From positions 15,147 through 79,146 of the forward strand of contig CAZLGW010000025.1 in assembly GCA_964559125.1 (NCBI GenBank): DNA of 64,000 nucleotides. The letters are read 5' to 3'. Source of the stretch: Ravibacter sp964559125. GTDB taxonomy: Bacteria > Bacteroidota > Bacteroidia > Cytophagales > Spirosomataceae. The translations under genes and the position numbers were made by a program. Positions 55,397-63,945 of the stretch are shown in pieces (position 1 is the stretch's first letter; the number at the start of each line of letters is the position of its first letter). Below the pieces are notes generated by a model, which saw only the letters and a list, made by a program, of their open reading frames with translations, made no database searches and was not told the DNA's origin.

Positions 55397-56524
55397 ATGG
55401 TTCTTCATATAACCAACGATTATTCGGGATCGACAGTTTACAGAAATCTAATCAAAGAATTAGATGACTTGGGTGTTTCACAGATTGTTTATAATCCTAT
55501 TAGGGATCGGAGTAGAATTGATAGAAATAGAATTTATTTTGCGGTACCAGAGTCAAGAATTATATATTCACCTATTTTAAATAGTCTAACAGATCGGATT
55601 TTTTACAAACGGAAAGTAAAGAGGATAGCTAGGGATTTGCAAAAGAGTATTGATTTTTCTAAAATTGATATTGTCCATGCTCATACTTGGTATAGCGATG
55701 GGGGTGTAGCATATGTATTAAAGAGAATATATCAAATACCCTACATTGTTACTATAAGAAATACTGACTTAAATTTTTTTCAGAAATATCTAATTCATCA
55801 GCGTTCCTTCGGCAGGAAGATTCTCGAAGAGGCGGAGAAGGTTATTTTAATATCAGCTTCGTATAAACATCGAATACTTAATGAGTCTTCACTCCAAATA
55901 ATAAGGGATAGGTTAATAAGTAAATTACGAGTCGTTCCTAACGGAGTAGATTCTTATTGGATAGAAAATTTGGTAGGAAGGAAGGGTAAATTGAGTAAAA
56001 ATATTTTTAGTATTTTATTTATCGGTAAGTTTAATAGGGGGAAAAATATATTAGCACTTCAATCAGCTATTAATATTATTAATAGAGATAAACGTTTTGT
56101 TCATTTACATTTAATTGGCGGTGGAGGGGATGTTCATAACGCTGTTTTGAGACAGGTTCAAAGAAATTCGCAAACAATGACGTATTATGGTGAGATTTTT
56201 GATTTATCTCAACTAAAAAAGTATTTTGAAATTGCTGATATTTTTGCAATGCCGTCGAGATATGAGACTTTTGGACTTGTATATGTTGAAGCAATGCTAC
56301 AGGGGTTACCTATTTTGTATACAGATGGTGAGGGAATAGATGGCCTTTATCAAGAGAAAATTGGTGAAAAAGTTCAATTTGGAACTGTTGAAGAAATTAA
56401 GGAGAAGCTTTTGATTTTGGTAGAGAATTACAGTTCTTATGTAATACCGACGAAAAGATTGGTAAAAAATCATTCTTGGAAAAAGATTGCTTTAGTATAT
56501 TACGACTTATATGGTTTTAGATAA
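55397..56524 (+). CDS. Glycosyltransferase family 4-like protein (a)
   Basis: The ATG at 55397, 1 bp after the polymerase stop, gives 375 residues; an in-frame ATG at 55349 would overlap the polymerase by 47 bp. It is a GT4-type retaining glycosyltransferase of GT-B fold: N-terminal MVLHITNDYSGSTVYRNLI, then IDIVHAHTWYSDGGVAYVL, and a C-terminal nucleotide-sugar block MPSRYETFGLVYVEAMLQGLPILYTDGEG holding the EX7E glutamates. Its stop overlaps the next start by one base, indicating translational coupling. Confidence 0.9.
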   Translation: MVLHITNDYSGSTVYRNLIKELDDLGVSQIVYNPIRDRSRIDRNRIYFAVPESRIIYSPILNSLTDRIFYKRKVKRIARDLQKSIDFSKIDIVHAHTWYSDGGVAYVLKRIYQIPYIVTIRNTDLNFFQKYLIHQRSFGRKILEEAEKVILISASYKHRILNESSLQIIRDRLISKLRVVPNGVDSYWIENLVGRKGKLSKNIFSILFIGKFNRGKNILALQSAINIINRDKRFVHLHLIGGGGDVHNAVLRQVQRNSQTMTYYGEIFDLSQLKKYFEIADIFAMPSRYETFGLVYVEAMLQGLPILYTDGEGIDGLYQEKIGEKVQFGTVEEIKEKLLILVENYSSYVIPTKRLVKNHSWKKIALVYYDLYGFR

Positions 56525-57726
56525 TGAGGATTCTATATATTCACCAGTATTTTAAAATACCATCTGAGCCGGGAGGGACTCGTTCCTATTGGATTTCTAG
56601 GGAGTTATTGAAGAACGGACATGAAGTAGTAATGGTTACTAGTATTCCGAACGATTTAATAAAAAGGGAAGAAAAGGTGATAGATGGAATTAGAGTGATA
56701 TATTTGGGAGAGCCCTATAGTCAGAGTATGTCGATTTGGAGGAGAGTTCGGTCTTTTTTGGGTTTTGCATTGAAAAGCATAGTGGAGGCGAGAAGGCAGA
56801 AGGATATTGACTTAGTTATTGCTACTTCTACCCCTTTGACTGTTGGACTTACCAGCTTGTTTATGAAGTGGTTTAAAAAGGTACCTTATGTTTTCGAAGT
56901 TAGGGACCTTTGGCCTGAAGTTCTAATTCAAATGGGCGCTTTGAAGAATCCATTCCTTATAGGAATTGCGCGATTGTTTGAGAAGACTATTTATAGAAAT
57001 GCCGAACATGTGATTACACTTTCTCCCGGAATGCAAGAGGGGGTCATAAAATATATTTTACCAGAAAGGACATCAATGATACCTAATATGTCTAAAGTAG
57101 AGGAATTTTGGCCCCGACCTAAGGATTTAATTTTCGAAAAAGAATTAGGATTCAATCCTAATTCTTTTAAGATTATTCATTTTGGTTCATTGGGATTAGC
57201 AAATGGTGTGGAGACAATTATCGAATCTGCGAAGTTGTTGAAGGAAGATAGTACTGTCGAATTTTTATTTTTGGGAGACGGGGCTATTAAATCGGAATTG
57301 GTTAGGAAATGTCGACATGAAAGATTAGATAATGTAAAGTTTTTGGGTGAGTATTCTATGAAGGAGACCTCTGAAATAGTTAACTTGTCAGATATATCAA
57401 TAGTAAGTTTTCTTGATATTGAGATTTTATACACAAACTCTCCAAATAAATTATTTGATGCTCTATCAGCTGGAAAGCCTATTATAGTTAATTCGGCGGG
57501 ATGGACTAAAGACATGGTAGAAGAATACAATTGCGGATATTATGTAAATCCGCGTTTACCCAATGAATTGGTAGATAAAGTACTTTATTTAAAATCTCAT
57601 CCTGAAATTGCTCGCCAAATGGGTATAAATTCCAGGAGGTTGGCTGAAACTATCTATGATAAGTCAATTCTCTGCAGGCAATTTATAGACGTTATTGAAA
57701 AAACTCTGAAGGGCTACTACAAGTAA
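56524..57726 (+). CDS. Glycosyltransferase family 4-like protein (b), WbuB-like
   Basis: This 400-residue GT4 protein has a glycine-rich N-terminal loop (YFKIPSEPGGTRSYWISRELLKNGH), the YVFEVRDLWPEVLIQMGALKNP block, and a C-terminal sugar-binding region (SIVSFLDIEILYTNSPNKLFDALSAGKPIIVNS). These resemble WbuB-type transferases that add amino-deoxy sugars to lipid-linked intermediates. Its start overlaps the previous stop by one base. A 482-bp non-coding stretch follows, which separates it from the initiating transferase. Confidence 0.9.
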   Translation: MRILYIHQYFKIPSEPGGTRSYWISRELLKNGHEVVMVTSIPNDLIKREEKVIDGIRVIYLGEPYSQSMSIWRRVRSFLGFALKSIVEARRQKDIDLVIATSTPLTVGLTSLFMKWFKKVPYVFEVRDLWPEVLIQMGALKNPFLIGIARLFEKTIYRNAEHVITLSPGMQEGVIKYILPERTSMIPNMSKVEEFWPRPKDLIFEKELGFNPNSFKIIHFGSLGLANGVETIIESAKLLKEDSTVEFLFLGDGAIKSELVRKCRHERLDNVKFLGEYSMKETSEIVNLSDISIVSFLDIEILYTNSPNKLFDALSAGKPIIVNSAGWTKDMVEEYNCGYYVNPRLPNELVDKVLYLKSHPEIARQMGINSRRLAETIYDKSILCRQFIDVIEKTLKGYYK

Positions 57727-58208
57727 TAACCGCCTTGGAAACGCTGGCTGGCTTTTTTTACACTCAAAAAGGCGTTTTGGACGGCTGTGAGGGTGTAATC
57801 TCCCCTAAAAAGAGCTACGGTTAAAACTGTATTTTTTCTAACTTTAGGGTACCTGCAGTGATGTGATCGTGGGCTTTTATAATGATGGTGGTGGGCCCAC
57901 CAAGAACTGACAGGTAGATCTTTCAGACCACTTTATGGTGCTTTTCTTGAAAAAGTTTGGTACTGAGCGATAAAGAAAAAGCGAGTTGACCTGTCAGGGG
58001 TGATAAAGTGAGTTGAAAGAAGGTAAACTACCAAAGTAAAACATCAATACGTCCCAAGATCCTGTCAAAACCGGGTGGATTCACTTGTAACTGGGAGCAG
58101 GGTTTAGAAGCAGCAACCTGAAGCGGGCTACATAGCAGGCGATGTAAAAATAGCAGGATGCTGCATCAGGTATTCTAACGGAACTGAATATAGTATTATT
58201 TTTATATC
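57727..58208. other. 482-bp non-coding stretch of different base composition
   Basis: No ORF of useful length is present. The sequence is clearly less AT-rich than both flanking genes and contains structured-looking parts: a GTGGTGGGCCCACCA palindromic stretch near 57889-57903 and GCAGGATGCTGC near 58153-58164. It could be a remnant of a mobile element, including the RNA part of a group II intron, or an inserted regulatory RNA. I cannot decide between these from sequence alone. Confidence 0.35.
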
Positions 58209-58853
58209 GTGTATAGAATTTTCTTCAAGCGTCTAATTGATTTCTTTTTCGCTTTGTTAGGGCTACTTTTGTTGTCACCTATGTTTTTATTTACGATTGT
58301 AGCTCTTTTTTTAGCCAATCGCGGGAAGCCTTTCTTTTTTCAGAAGCGTTCTGGAAGAAGGGATAGAATATTTACTATCGTGAAATTCAAGACGATGAAT
58401 GATAAAAGGGGAGTTGATGGGGAGTTACTACCTGATGCTGAGCGACTTACTGGGCTCGGGGCGCTTGTCAGGAAAACGTCACTCGATGAGATTCCGCAGC
58501 TTATTAATGTTTTAAAGGGAGATATGTCTTTAATCGGGCCGCGACCACTGCTTCCTGAGTATCTGGGATTATATAGTGAGAAGCACAAACGTAGACACGA
58601 AGTCAGGCCTGGAATTACTGGTCTGGCACAGGTGGAAGGTAGAAATCAAATGAAGTTTTCTGAGCGATTTGATAGAGACGTCTACTATGTGGATAATTTA
58701 TCTTTTACTTTGGACGTAAATATTGTTATAAAGACGTTGCGATCTATCTTTTTTAGATCTTCGGAGATAGTAAACGGGCAGACCGTAGATGAGGTAGATG
58801 ATCTGGGTATTAGTGTTAAGTTGAGTTCTAATCATTTTAAGAATAGAAAATGA
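58209..58853 (+). CDS. Initiating sugar-phosphate transferase (PglC/WecA-independent monotopic type)
   Basis: This 214-residue bacterial sugar transferase links a sugar-1-phosphate to undecaprenyl phosphate and so starts the repeat unit. It has one N-terminal re-entrant helix (IDFFFALLGLLLLSPMFLFTIVALFL), the KFKTMND block, the catalytic Asp-Glu pair in RKTSLDEIPQLINVLKGDMSLIGPRP, and a C-terminal RHEVRPGITGLAQVEGRN. It is PglC-sized, without the five-helix N-terminal domain of WbaP. A GTG at 58209 is the start. It overlaps the GNAT gene by 4 bp. Confidence 0.93.
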   Translation: MYRIFFKRLIDFFFALLGLLLLSPMFLFTIVALFLANRGKPFFFQKRSGRRDRIFTIVKFKTMNDKRGVDGELLPDAERLTGLGALVRKTSLDEIPQLINVLKGDMSLIGPRPLLPEYLGLYSEKHKRRHEVRPGITGLAQVEGRNQMKFSERFDRDVYYVDNLSFTLDVNIVIKTLRSIFFRSSEIVNGQTVDEVDDLGISVKLSSNHFKNRK

Positions 58854-59395
58854 ATATTAAAGGAGAAAAAGTACTTTTAAGAGCAATAGAGGATGCCGAT
58901 TTAGAGCTTTTAAACATGTGGTCTAATAATCCGGATATAAATTATATGCTTGGCGGCTGGCATTTTCCATCAAGTATGAGAGATCAGAAGAATTGGTACG
59001 AAAATTTGTCATACAATTCAAATAACCAGCGATTTGCAATTGATGTCCCTCAATTGGGATTGATTGGTATGGTAAATCTTGTGGATATAAACTGGAAAGA
59101 TCGGAGAGCATTTACTGGATTGTTACTTGGAGATAAGGATGTGCGTGGTAGAGGTTACGGCATTGACACGATTAATACCATTAATCGGTTTGCGTTTGAG
59201 GAGTTAGGCTTAATGCGACTTGATAGTGTAATGATTTCCTATAACAAGCCGTCTATTAATGTATACACAAAAAAATGTGGCTGGAAAATAGAAGGTATTA
59301 AGAGAGTTGCTTTTTTTCGCAAAAATCAATGGTGGGATGAGGTAATTGTTGGAATTACAAGAGAGGATTACTTTACTTTTATCAATGGCAAATAA
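58850..59395 (+). CDS. GNAT-family N-acetyltransferase (RimJ/PseH-like)
   Basis: This 181-residue GNAT protein resembles RimJ/PseH-type acyltransferases. KGEKVLLRAIEDADLELLNMW opens the fold, and the acetyl-CoA-binding P-loop is DKDVRGRGYGIDTI (about 96-109). YNKPSINVYTKKCGWKIEG follows. It begins in ATGA overlap with PglC. In glycan loci such enzymes N-acetylate a 4-amino sugar nucleotide, which fits the aminotransferase at 62241 if that enzyme supplies the amine. The precise substrate is inferred from context only. Confidence 0.88.
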   Translation: MNIKGEKVLLRAIEDADLELLNMWSNNPDINYMLGGWHFPSSMRDQKNWYENLSYNSNNQRFAIDVPQLGLIGMVNLVDINWKDRRAFTGLLLGDKDVRGRGYGIDTINTINRFAFEELGLMRLDSVMISYNKPSINVYTKKCGWKIEGIKRVAFFRKNQWWDEVIVGITREDYFTFINGK

Positions 59396-60395
59396 GGAAT
59401 ACGGTTCTGATTTTCACTATATAGAGAGAATAGAGGATTATCCTATATCAACATTTTTCCAGAAAAATGATTATAAACTTTATTTTTCCGGTAGAGTAGC
59501 CCTATACAATATATTAAAGGAAGGGATTGAAAAATATAGTTGGAGTAGAGTGGGGTTTCCTAGTTATTATTGTCATGAAGTTGTTGAATTTTGTGCTAAA
59601 CTTCCAATTGATATAATCTACTATAGTTATAACCCATTTGATAACAATCTTGTTTCGGATTGGTCTGATACGCCCAGCAGTGTTTTTATAAAGGTAGATT
59701 TTTTTGGTATACAGAAGCTTGATACCTTCTTTTTGACTAATAGCGTTGTAATAGAAGATTTAACACACAATCTACTTGCCATTTCAGACTCAACAGCGGA
59801 TTATTGTTTCGCTTCTTTAAGGAAGCAGTTACCTATGGGAATAGGTGGAATTGCTGTGGGAGTAAAGCACAGATTGGATTATGATGAAGTATATAAACCT
59901 ATATCTGAAAGAGTTGCCATCCGGAGATTGGTAGCAATGTTTTTAAAGGCCGAGTATCTCCTAGGTAAATTTAATGATAAAGTTTTTTTTCGAAAACTAT
60001 TCGCTGAGACGGAATTGTTTCTCAAACATGAAGATTCCGATTCGAGATTACCTGTTTTTTTTAGAGAACAGCTTTTCTCGCTTGATTCTCAATTGTTGAT
60101 TGAGGACACTCTTGGAAATATTAGTTTTGCTTTAAATTATTTAGAAAAGCGAGGATATTATATTTATTTAAATAATTTGGGTTTGATTTTGCTTTTTGAG
60201 CGAAAACAAGATCGAGATAAATTACGTTCATTCCTAATAGAAAGAAGGGTATATCCCGCAACCTTGTGGCCTAACCAAAAGTTTGATATTGATATTGACT
60301 TTTCTAATAGAATGCTATTTGTTCATTTAGATTTTCGATATGATAAGTCTCAGATTTTAGATATCGTTTCAATAATAAATCAATTTCGTAATTAA
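59385..60395 (+). CDS. Divergent DegT/DnrJ-like PLP-dependent protein
   Basis: The ATG at 59385 overlaps the acetyltransferase stop by 11 bp and gives 336 residues; an upstream ATG at 59346 lies deeper in that gene. The fold matches DegT/DnrJ aminotransferases in outline: FSGRVALYNIL near the N-terminus, VVIEDLTHNL (Asp 125, which would pair with the PLP ring nitrogen) and ASLRKQLPMGIGG with Lys 147 as the likely Schiff-base lysine. It is divergent and shorter than usual (about 370-390). It could be a sugar aminotransferase or a homologue with changed specificity. Confidence 0.7.
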   Translation: MANKEYGSDFHYIERIEDYPISTFFQKNDYKLYFSGRVALYNILKEGIEKYSWSRVGFPSYYCHEVVEFCAKLPIDIIYYSYNPFDNNLVSDWSDTPSSVFIKVDFFGIQKLDTFFLTNSVVIEDLTHNLLAISDSTADYCFASLRKQLPMGIGGIAVGVKHRLDYDEVYKPISERVAIRRLVAMFLKAEYLLGKFNDKVFFRKLFAETELFLKHEDSDSRLPVFFREQLFSLDSQLLIEDTLGNISFALNYLEKRGYYIYLNNLGLILLFERKQDRDKLRSFLIERRVYPATLWPNQKFDIDIDFSNRMLFVHLDFRYDKSQILDIVSIINQFRN

Positions 60396-61420
60396 TGGTT
60401 TTTGAAGTTATTTCAATAAATGATACACGTTGGGATGATATAGTATTTTCATCCTGCTTGTTTGATTTTTATCATACGTCGTATAATCATAAGTTGGATA
60501 GCGAGTTTGATTTAAAGCTTTTTTATCTTAGTGACGGAAAGGATTTTATTGCTATGCCATTTGTTATTCGCCCTATCGAAGGGTCTGAATTATTTGATGC
60601 GACCTCCGTTTATGGTTATAGCGGCCCGATATCAAGTAAATGTAGCTATTCTTTTTCAAACACTGAGTTTGTTCCACTTTTTCAGAAGAGTGTATCTGAA
60701 TATTTTAACAATAATCGTATTATTGCTGCTTTTTCCCGACTTCATCCTCTTATTGATTCTTCCTTGTTATTTAGTGATTGGGGTGAAATAGTGCATTTGA
60801 ACAAGACTGTTACTATAGATCTACGTCTTACGATAGAGGAACAGAGGAAGCAGTATAGAAAATCGAATAAGTCCGAAATAAATCAACTTCGGAGAAAAGG
60901 ATTTTATGTTGAAGTAGTTACCTCTGATGTAGAGATAGATAATTTTATTAGAATTTATTACGAAACAATGGATAGGGTTGGGGCATCACCATATTATTAT
61001 TTTAGTAGAGCTTATTTCTATTCTTTTTTGAGAAATAATTTTTTTCGAAGCTTTCTGCTCGTTGCGAAATTTGAGGGTCAGACGGTTGCAGGTGCAATAT
61101 TCACATATGCTAGTCAGATTATGCAATATCATTTGGCCGGAACCGGACTAGACTATATCAAAGATACACCGATGAAATTAGTGCTTGATGAAGCTCGTAT
61201 TTTGGCTAATGATTTGGGCCTTTCCTTTTTTCATTTAGGGGGAGGAGTGAATGGTAAAATTGATGATTCATTGTTTAGATTTAAATCGGGTTTTTCAAGT
61301 AATTATAGCCAATTCTCCGTTTGGAAATATATTGTGAATAGAGCTGAATATTACTCGTTAGTAGAACAACGGGGGAAGACGAATAGCGGAAGTAGCTTTT
61401 TCCCACTTTATAGAGCTTAA
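60395..61420 (+). CDS. FemAB/BioF2-like acyltransferase of the GNAT fold
   Basis: This 341-residue protein begins with its ATG overlapping the previous stop by one base. The C-terminal part (about 150-320) shows a FemAB-type GNAT fold: RKSNKSEINQLRRKGFYVEVV, then FEGQTVAGAIFTYASQIMQYHLAGTG and LSFFHLGGGVNGKIDDSLFRFKSGF. FemAB enzymes transfer amino acids from tRNA to peptidoglycan, and related proteins in glycan loci may acylate amino sugars. With the PLP-like and GNAT proteins it forms a tightly coupled amino-sugar-modifying group. Confidence 0.78.
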   Translation: MVFEVISINDTRWDDIVFSSCLFDFYHTSYNHKLDSEFDLKLFYLSDGKDFIAMPFVIRPIEGSELFDATSVYGYSGPISSKCSYSFSNTEFVPLFQKSVSEYFNNNRIIAAFSRLHPLIDSSLLFSDWGEIVHLNKTVTIDLRLTIEEQRKQYRKSNKSEINQLRRKGFYVEVVTSDVEIDNFIRIYYETMDRVGASPYYYFSRAYFYSFLRNNFFRSFLLVAKFEGQTVAGAIFTYASQIMQYHLAGTGLDYIKDTPMKLVLDEARILANDLGLSFFHLGGGVNGKIDDSLFRFKSGFSSNYSQFSVWKYIVNRAEYYSLVEQRGKTNSGSSFFPLYRA

Positions 61421-61488
61421 GTCATTCATATATTATTAGCAGATCGGGCTTTAAATTAATTCGGTTTTGATTCCTATTTATAGGAACT

Positions 61489-61735
61489 ATGAATAAGAAT
61501 CTTGTTTTACTCTCTCCGCATGGGTGGAGGAGAATTAAAATTCATCCAGGAGGCTTTCGATCAAAACTGGTTCGCCGCGCTCGGTCCGAATGTTGACAAT
61601 TTAGAAAAGGATCTGGCTCAATACCTGGGCATTGGTCATGCGGCAGCGCTCAGTTCTGAGACAGCCGACATTCATCTGGTGTTGATCTTGCAAGGTATTC
61701 GGCGGGGTGACAAAGTTGCTTACACACTTTTTTGA
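61489..61735 (+). pseudogene. Truncated, frameshifted copy of the DegT aminotransferase
   Basis: This sequence repeats the start of the intact aminotransferase at 62241. MGGGELKFIQEAFDQNW, LGPNVDNLEKDLAQYLG and IGHAAALSSETADIHLVLI match it closely. The ATG at 61489 is out of frame with the homologous region, and the reading frame stops after about 77 codons (RRGDKVAYTLF). The PLP lysine and everything after residue ~75 are missing. The substitution of the SGTAAIH block by SETADIH also breaks a phosphate-binding loop. It is a decayed partial duplicate. Confidence 0.85.
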
Positions 61736-61920
61736 AGCTGAGAGATGACTCAGGAGTAAATAGCATAACTCAAATTTCTGGAGAAAGCCAGTGGCTAGAG
61801 CGCGCTATTTCGGTAAGCAATATAGACATGCTCTTGGAAGCAGTTTGTGCTTTTGTCAATGATTTGCCCAATGATAAGCAGGTAGATTAGATCGCTCTAC
61901 AAAGTAGTAAATTAGTGGAA
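61736..61920. other. Degraded region between aminotransferase copies
   Basis: This stretch contains a possible relic frame from 61768 to 61890 (41 codons including the stop; ESQWLERAISVSNIDMLLEAV within it) that I cannot assign. It has no start codon or ribosome-binding site of note. It lies between the broken aminotransferase copy and a second gene relic and looks like decaying insertion DNA. Confidence 0.35.
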
Positions 61921-62184
61921 ACGGAAATTCGGCGTTTAGTTTTGATTTAATGACGGTATTTGAAGTAATCGTTCAGTTTTCGAGAGAATATTCGAAAGTC
62001 ACTGGACAAGTCAATATACTTATTAGTGTACCGGACAAGAGGTGAATAGAAATGAAATACAGCATAAATTAAGTCTTATGCATAGAGAAAATTTAGGATA
62101 CAATACCTTAAAACTGCTTTGGAACAAGGTTTTGTAGAATTGACTATTCCTGAAAACTCAATAGAAAACTGGGAAGTCTTTTAA
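61921..62184 (+). pseudogene. Frameshifted C-terminal relic of a Fic/AAA_4-type protein
   Basis: Read with frameshifts, the segment gives FSREYSKVTGQVN (about 61960-62013), then EVNRNEIQHKLSLMHREN (62040-62092) and, after one missing base, RIQYLKTALEQGFVELTIPENS ending near 62163. This tail pattern (TGQV repeat, LxxRENFRxxYLxxALExGxVExTIP) is typical of the C-terminus of Fic-domain and ATP-binding AAA_4/AlbA_2 proteins. The N-terminal enzyme domain is absent. It is a truncated, frameshifted fossil from an earlier insertion, not a working gene. Confidence 0.6.
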
Positions 62185-62240
62185 GTGGGAATCTACAACA
62201 AAGCTTGTTAAAGCTCTATTCTGAACAAACTCATTAAAAT

Positions 62241-63338
62241 ATGAAAATCTGGCTTTCCTCTCCCCACATGGGCGGAGGCGAACTCAAGTACATCCACGAA
62301 GCTTTCGATCAAAACTGGATTGCACCACTCGGCCCTAATGTAGATAATTTTGAAAAGGAACTGGCTCAATACCTAGGCATTGGCCATGCGGCAGCGCTTA
62401 GTTCCGGCACAGCCGCTATCCATTTGGCGCTGATCTTGTTGGGCGTTCAGCGGGACGACGAAGTACTTTGCCAATCATTTACCTTTTCGGCTACTGCTAA
62501 CCCTATTGTTTACCAGGGGGGGATACCCTTATTTATTGACTCAGAAACCAGCACCTGGAATATGGATCCCGATTTGCTGCAGGAAGCTATAGAGGATCGC
62601 TTGAAAGCAGGGAAGAAGCCGAAAGCCTGCATCGTGGTGCATCTCTACGGCATGCCTGCGCAGATCAGGCGTATTAGCGAGATCTGCAATTCCTACGACA
62701 TTCCGCTGATAGAGGATACTGCCGAAGCGCTGGGTTCAGCAGTAGAAGGGCGAAAGCTTGGTACGTTCGGGCAGTTTGGAATTCTGTCTTTTAACGGGAA
62801 TAAAATTATTACTACTTCCGGAGGCGGTGCATTGGTTGGTTTGGACGGTGAGGCTATTGCAAAAGCCCGCTTCTACAGCACCCAGTCGCGTGATGCCGCT
62901 CCCCATTACCAGCATTCGGAGATAGGCTACAATTACCGGATGAGCAATATTGCCGCCGGTATAGGTAGGGGGCAGATGGAGGTATTGGATGAATGGGTTG
63001 CGCTACGTCGCAGGAACTTCGAATTCTACCAGCAGGAATTACCTTTAGACTGGCAGCAGGAACCGGAAGGATATTTTTCCAATCGATGGTTGAGTTGTGC
63101 GCTGTTCAGCTCCTTTGAAGACAGGGAAGACATCCGCCTTGCACTGGCGGCAGAAAATATCGAATCCCGGCCCTTATGGAAGCCCATGCACTTGCAGCCG
63201 GTATTTTCTTCCTATCCCAGCTATGTTAACGGGGTATCCGAAGACCTGTTTAACCGAGGCCTCTGCTTCCCTTCCGGATCTAACCTGACTTTGGATGATC
63301 TCGGCCGGGTGCGGGATGCGGTTCTCGTGGAAATATGA
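62241..63338 (+). CDS. DegT/DnrJ/EryC1-family sugar-nucleotide aminotransferase
   Basis: This 365-residue PLP-dependent aminotransferase probably aminates a UDP-4-keto sugar. The family features are present: SSGTAAIHLAL (phosphate and cofactor loop, about 54-64), CQSFTFSATANPI, IPLIEDTAEALGS (Asp 159, paired with the ring nitrogen) and SFNGNKIITTSGGG (Lys 188, the Schiff-base lysine). The C-terminal ESRPLWKPMHLQPVF is also typical. Closest by pattern are PglE/LegC/EpsN-type enzymes. No 4,6-dehydratase is in this window, so its 4-keto substrate must come from a gene elsewhere. It has backbone-like base composition, unlike the AT-rich block. Confidence 0.93.
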   Translation: MKIWLSSPHMGGGELKYIHEAFDQNWIAPLGPNVDNFEKELAQYLGIGHAAALSSGTAAIHLALILLGVQRDDEVLCQSFTFSATANPIVYQGGIPLFIDSETSTWNMDPDLLQEAIEDRLKAGKKPKACIVVHLYGMPAQIRRISEICNSYDIPLIEDTAEALGSAVEGRKLGTFGQFGILSFNGNKIITTSGGGALVGLDGEAIAKARFYSTQSRDAAPHYQHSEIGYNYRMSNIAAGIGRGQMEVLDEWVALRRRNFEFYQQELPLDWQQEPEGYFSNRWLSCALFSSFEDREDIRLALAAENIESRPLWKPMHLQPVFSSYPSYVNGVSEDLFNRGLCFPSGSNLTLDDLGRVRDAVLVEI

Positions 63339-63340
63339 TC

Positions 63341-63710
63341 GTATCCGCCCAAGTAAGTACATCTTTCTTCTCCGGCTGAGACCTGGTAGCTTTGCGGTCA
63401 AATCAACCCGCGTAGCGCCATGTCCAAACGAACCGATAAAACCGAAGAGATGTTCAAGCTGGTATCCGAACTGGAATCTTCCGATTATGACCGGCAGAGT
63501 TTCGCCCGACTTCATGGGATGAGTATAAGCAAATTGGATTACTGGCGCCACCGTTTTCATCGGAAGCTTCAGACACCCTCTGGATTTGTGGAGCTGAAGG
63601 GTGGCGATGATCAGCCGTCGGTGTCCATTATTTATCCCAATGGGGTAACCGTCCGTATTGATGGCCCGGTAGGCGCGGCCCGTTTACGGCAACTGGTCAC
63701 CTTACTATAG
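63341..63710 (+). mobile_element. IS66-family element, left end and accessory gene
   Basis: A GTATCCGCC sequence at 63341 begins 3 bp after the aminotransferase stop codon and fits an IS66-type GTA terminus. The same bases recur at 63712. The tnpA-like accessory gene follows 79 bp later. The tnpB and full transposase genes expected next are missing, so the element is incomplete. The end assignment is inferred from position. Confidence 0.45.
63420..63710 (+). CDS. IS66-family accessory protein TnpA
   Basis: This 96-residue protein is an IS66 TnpA-type accessory factor with an N-terminal helix-turn-helix (SDYDRQSFARLHGMSISKLDYWRHRF). The C-terminal block IIYPNGVTVRIDGPVGAARLRQLVTLL corresponds to the widespread PNGVxVRI motif of TnpA proteins. 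It appears intact, but its partner genes are missing from the following 220 bp, so transposition function is doubtful. Confidence 0.88.
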   Translation: MSKRTDKTEEMFKLVSELESSDYDRQSFARLHGMSISKLDYWRHRFHRKLQTPSGFVELKGGDDQPSVSIIYPNGVTVRIDGPVGAARLRQLVTLL

Positions 63711-63728
63711 GCGTATCCGCCGGATGAA

Positions 63729-63944
63729 CTACGTGTTGTTTAGGATCTCCAGATTTTTATAATTCTGCGGGAATAGCTCAAAGAGCTTTTTGTGGTCAAT
63801 GGTCATGATATTTTCCAGCGCATATTTGAGCCATTGAAATGGATTGACTTCGTGCTTTTTGCAGATGTCAAAGAAGGAATAGATTATGGCCGCTCTTTGT
63901 GCTGCTTCATGAGTTCCTGCAAATAGGTAGTTTTTTCGACCCAT
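63729..63944 (-). pseudogene. C-terminal fragment of an IS66 transposase
   Basis: The minus-strand frame encodes about 71 residues matching the end of IS66 transposases (GRKNYLFAGTHEAAQRAAIIYSFFDICKKHEVNPFQWLKYALENI). The catalytic core is absent. Homology begins almost exactly at residue 2, next to the palindrome at 63946-63965, so the gene was probably cut there by another insertion. It is inverted relative to the TnpA gene, which shows rearrangement of two IS66 copies or one inverted piece. Confidence 0.88.
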
Positions 63945-63945
63945 G

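Noticed and set aside
57797..57810. TGTAATCTCCCCTA-like sequence as an insertion-sequence terminus
   Set aside because: No matching inverted copy or transposase was found nearby, so the assignment would be a guess.
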